DNA from: Methanobacterium sp.
GTDB lineage: Archaea > Methanobacteriota > Methanobacteria > Methanobacteriales > Methanobacteriaceae
Length of the DNA stretch: 8,388 nucleotides
Direction of reading: 5' to 3'
NCBI GenBank assembly: GCA_003164415.1
Contig: PLTK01000209.1
Location: 1 to 8,388, forward strand
Shown in pieces: positions 6,430-8,388 of this stretch (position 1 is its first letter; each line of letters opens with the position of its first letter). Made by a program: the position numbers and the translations under genes. The notes under the pieces are model-generated. The model was not told the origin of the DNA. It did no database searches and was given only the letters and a program-made list of their open reading frames with translations.

Positions 6430-7542
6430 ATGTTTTCTACTGCAAAAACTGTAGATGCCTATGTTCCAGCTCAAAGTCCCACAGAAATTTCGTCGCTTAG
6501 TGTAGGCGATACAGTTTACAATGGTGATCTTGTTGTTAGCAGTAGTAAAGTTCGTAAGGTTCCGCTTATTTACCATCCAGAGTATCTAATTGAAGATTTA
6601 AAAGACAATCAATATACTGATTTTATCACCGCAATTGCAACCGGATCTGTACAAACTCCGATAGATGCTATAACAGGCGGAAACATATCTCGTAGCGGTT
6701 ATGCAACAGGATTCAACGGCCCTGGTATGATCGTTATAAACAATGGAAAACTCGATGTAACACCACCAGAAACTTTTGTTTGGGGATTTAAAACACCTTA
6801 TACCACTGCAGTCAAAACAGCGAAGGGAATCAATATTGTAGTTCAAAATAAAACAATCCAAAGTGTTTCAGCTTCAGATATAAGTAATAGTACGGTACCA
6901 TCTATTTATGTTACAGATTCGGCACTTAAACAGTGGTACAACCAATCGGAAATAGGCGATTCAATATCTTTGGATTATTCATTAACATCGTTTAACGATG
7001 GAAGAAATGATATAACACCCAATCAAATTAAAACAGAATTGGATAACAATACTAATGAATATATGTTAGAGTATCCTTCGGGATCTCCTGTAATGATCTA
7101 CAACGGAGCTTCCAATCAAAATGTTGTCGGGACCGGTAACAGTGTACTCGGATACTATGCACAGTACAACAATGTACTGCGTGAAGAAAATGCAAGGACA
7201 TTTGTTAAAGGATGGAATAACACAATTGTTCCGCCCCATACATGGGCAACAGGAAAGGATGATGTTACATTTACAGGTGTTTATGATGCATCAGAAGGAG
7301 GATATCCATCACATGGTGCTTGTCCCCCAGGAAGGGCATTAAGAGCTGCTGTTATGGCTGCAGGCTGTCCGTTACCATCCGGTATGAGCAGTGGATTTTT
7401 ATCCGTGACAATCAGTGTTAACCCCTCTTCTGGAATAAAAGTATACAATCCAACAAATTATCCTTTAAAGATTGTTATATGGACGGTGGGTAGCGGTACT
7501 ACTATGCAGATATTTGCAAAAGCCATACAGTACACACCTTAA
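6430..7542 (+). CDS. Secreted protein with a probable VanW-like C-terminal domain
   Basis: The unambiguous frame from ATG 6430 encodes 370 residues, but the true N-terminus is almost certainly upstream (see 6341-6429). With that segment added, cleavage would fall after TVDA, leaving a mature protein beginning YVPAQSP. The mature part is rich in Ser, Thr, Asn and Gly and has several NxS/T sequons (residues 85, 140, 153, 171, 206, 263), as expected outside the cell. I do not recognise residues 11-235. Residues about 236-368 match the layout of VanW domains as I know them: LGYYAQYNN then ENARTFVKGWNNTIVPPHTW, a Cys-containing turn before LRAAVMAAG, and finally IKVYNPTNYPLKIVIW. VanW proteins are envelope-associated but biochemically uncharacterised. 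Two cysteines (298, 313) could pair. Base composition is clearly richer in G+C than the Mur ligase gene. A T-tract follows the stop. Confidence 0.8.
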   Translation: MFSTAKTVDAYVPAQSPTEISSLSVGDTVYNGDLVVSSSKVRKVPLIYHPEYLIEDLKDNQYTDFITAIATGSVQTPIDAITGGNISRSGYATGFNGPGMIVINNGKLDVTPPETFVWGFKTPYTTAVKTAKGINIVVQNKTIQSVSASDISNSTVPSIYVTDSALKQWYNQSEIGDSISLDYSLTSFNDGRNDITPNQIKTELDNNTNEYMLEYPSGSPVMIYNGASNQNVVGTGNSVLGYYAQYNNVLREENARTFVKGWNNTIVPPHTWATGKDDVTFTGVYDASEGGYPSHGACPPGRALRAAVMAAGCPLPSGMSSGFLSVTISVNPSSGIKVYNPTNYPLKIVIWTVGSGTTMQIFAKAIQYTP

Positions 7543-7565
7543 TTTCTATTTTTTTTATTTTATTT
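7543..7565 (+). terminator. T-tract terminator after the secreted-protein gene
   Basis: Directly after the stop codon the plus strand has a run of eight T (7549-7556) inside a longer T-rich stretch with no hairpin. This is the form of archaeal intrinsic terminators. Confidence 0.6.
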
Positions 7566-7625
7566 AGTTCTCAATAATATCGAATCTTTTAATAAAATTC
7601 CACTATATTCTATATAGGTGATTGT

Positions 7626-8282
7626 ATGGTTTCAGCAGTTATAACCGCAGCGGGAAAAAACAGTAGAATGAGAGAAGACTTGGTATCCAAAGGTATGAAA
7701 ATAGAACATAAGCTGCTAATGGACCTCAAAGGTAAACCAGTTATAATACGTACAATAGAAAATGTTCTGGAATCTGGAGTTAAGAAGTGTGTAGTAGTGC
7801 TTGGCCATTATAGTGAAGAAATAGACGATGTTTTAAAAGATTTTTCAAATGACATGGTAAAGATAGTTTACAACCATGATCTTAATTCTGAATTGTCAAA
7901 AACACTCCTTAATGGAGTTAAAAATATTGAATCTGGTTTATGTCTCTGTGTAGCGGCAGACCAGCCCACTGTTACCTATAATACTATGAGGAAATTAATA
8001 GAAAACGCAACTAACTATGGAAATCCCGAGAATATTGTATCAATATTAGCAAGAAAAGAAACCGGTTTTCTGGAATCTGCAGAAGGTCTGGGGATGCCAT
8101 TCGTGTGTCATTCCAAACTTCTTTTAAACTATCTGCCAGAGCATCAAGACAATTTAAATCCAATATTAAGGGAAATGAAATCTAACAATGTTATTTTCTA
8201 TGGAACCCCTGCTATTAACGATCTTGAGTTAGTGAATATCAATAGGTATAACGATTATTTATACATCAAAAACAAGTTTTAA
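7626..8282 (+). CDS. MocA/MobA-like NTP nucleotidyltransferase
   Basis: A 218-residue nucleotidyltransferase of the NTP_transf_3 (MobA/MocA) group with a Rossmann-like fold. The nucleotide-binding loop is ITAAGKNSRM (6-15), the following catalytic-type lysine is in HKLLMDLKGKPVI (28-40), and the metal-binding acid is in the VAADQP motif (109-114). DQP is typical of MocA-type molybdenum-cofactor cytidylyltransferases and their relatives. Oddities are about 13 residues inserted between the RM of the loop and the lysine, and NINRYNDY (204-211) where the family usually has an acidic DIDTPEDY-like motif. The acceptor is therefore uncertain: a molybdopterin/tungstopterin cofactor, or a sugar or other phosphate. 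AGGTGAT (7616-7622) sits 3 nt before the ATG, fixing the start. It is separated from the secreted-protein gene by a T-tract, so it is probably an independent transcript. Confidence 0.85.
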   Translation: MVSAVITAAGKNSRMREDLVSKGMKIEHKLLMDLKGKPVIIRTIENVLESGVKKCVVVLGHYSEEIDDVLKDFSNDMVKIVYNHDLNSELSKTLLNGVKNIESGLCLCVAADQPTVTYNTMRKLIENATNYGNPENIVSILARKETGFLESAEGLGMPFVCHSKLLLNYLPEHQDNLNPILREMKSNNVIFYGTPAINDLELVNINRYNDYLYIKNKF

Positions 8283-8319
8283 AAATATTTTATTATTTTG
8301 AAGTAGAAACGCTATTTTT

Positions 8320-8329
8320 AAAAAAAAAA
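8320..8329 (-). terminator. T10 tract between convergent genes
   Basis: Ten A on the plus strand read as T10 on the minus strand, 27 nt past the stop of the partial minus-strand gene at the right edge. The preceding TTTTT (8315-8319) and the T-rich bases after the nucleotidyltransferase stop could end that transcript from the other side. Confidence 0.45.
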
Positions 8330-8355
8330 TAAATAATTTAGTTTTAAATATCCAA

Positions 8356-8388
8356 TTAAAATTTTTTCTTTTCTACTTCTTCTTCCAA
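8356..8388 (-). CDS. Probable C-terminus of a convergent gene (cut by the right edge)
   Basis: Read on the minus strand, the last 33 bases give LEEEVEKKKF followed by TAA. Such a charged Glu/Lys tail is typical of a protein C-terminus, and the T10 tract just beyond it is the expected terminator. Only ten codons are visible, so this is an inference from codon content and context; the product is unknown. Confidence 0.4.
   Translation of the reverse strand: MEEEVEKKKF

Noticed and set aside
7161..7178. Inverted repeat CAGTAC-N6-GTACTG inside the secreted-protein gene
   Set aside because: It lies in coding sequence, has only 6-bp arms, and nothing else marks it as functional.

Overview
The window is an AT-rich stretch of archaeal chromosome, most likely from a mesophilic hydrogenotrophic methanogen of the Methanobacteriales (Methanobacterium-like). 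This is inferred from several signs. Almost every gene has an archaeal Shine-Dalgarno of the AGGTGAT type close to its start. There are TATA-box promoters and T-tract terminators instead of -35/-10 boxes. The genes include HypD (NiFe-hydrogenase maturation), an archaeal-type HAD phosphoglycolate phosphatase, PmbA/TldE, an orphan Mur-family ligase and a MocA/MobA-like nucleotidyltransferase. There are no rRNA or tRNA genes, no insertion sequence and no CRISPR array.

Layout. The left part (1-4768) is read entirely on the minus strand. From the right, the order is hypD, phosphoglycolate phosphatase, pmbA, a five-repeat HEAT protein and a 73-residue orphan protein. At the left edge is the N-terminus of a small CxxC/CxxC zinc-ribbon protein. 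hypD, the phosphatase and pmbA are spaced 38 and 86 nt apart and could be one transcript. The HEAT gene and the small orphan gene form a second close pair. A 190-bp divergent region follows (4769-4958). It holds the hypD promoter and a perfect 9-bp inverted repeat that brackets that promoter. The right part reads on the plus strand: a Mur-family ligase, a secreted protein with a probable divergent VanW-like C-terminal domain, and a nucleotidyltransferase. The last bases look like the C-terminus of a convergent minus-strand gene beyond the edge.

How the genes relate. HypD builds the Fe(CN)2CO ligands of NiFe hydrogenases. The phosphatase and PmbA are housekeeping functions. The Mur ligase and the secreted protein both suggest the cell envelope: pseudomurein-type peptide ligation, and a wall-facing VanW-like protein. 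Their adjacency is suggestive only, since each seems to have its own promoter.

The most interesting spot is the 5' end of the secreted-protein gene (6341-6430). A good ribosome binding site and tandem ATG open a frame that ends after 13 codons. The signal-peptide hydrophobic core and the whole mature protein lie in the -1 frame. The two frames are joined at a T-TTT-TTC heptamer directly preceded by an AGGAGGGG Shine-Dalgarno-like sequence. This is either a programmed -1 frameshift (or a phase-variable tract), or a one-base indel (mutation or sequencing error). Starting the gene at the first in-frame ATG (6430) removes the secretion signal.
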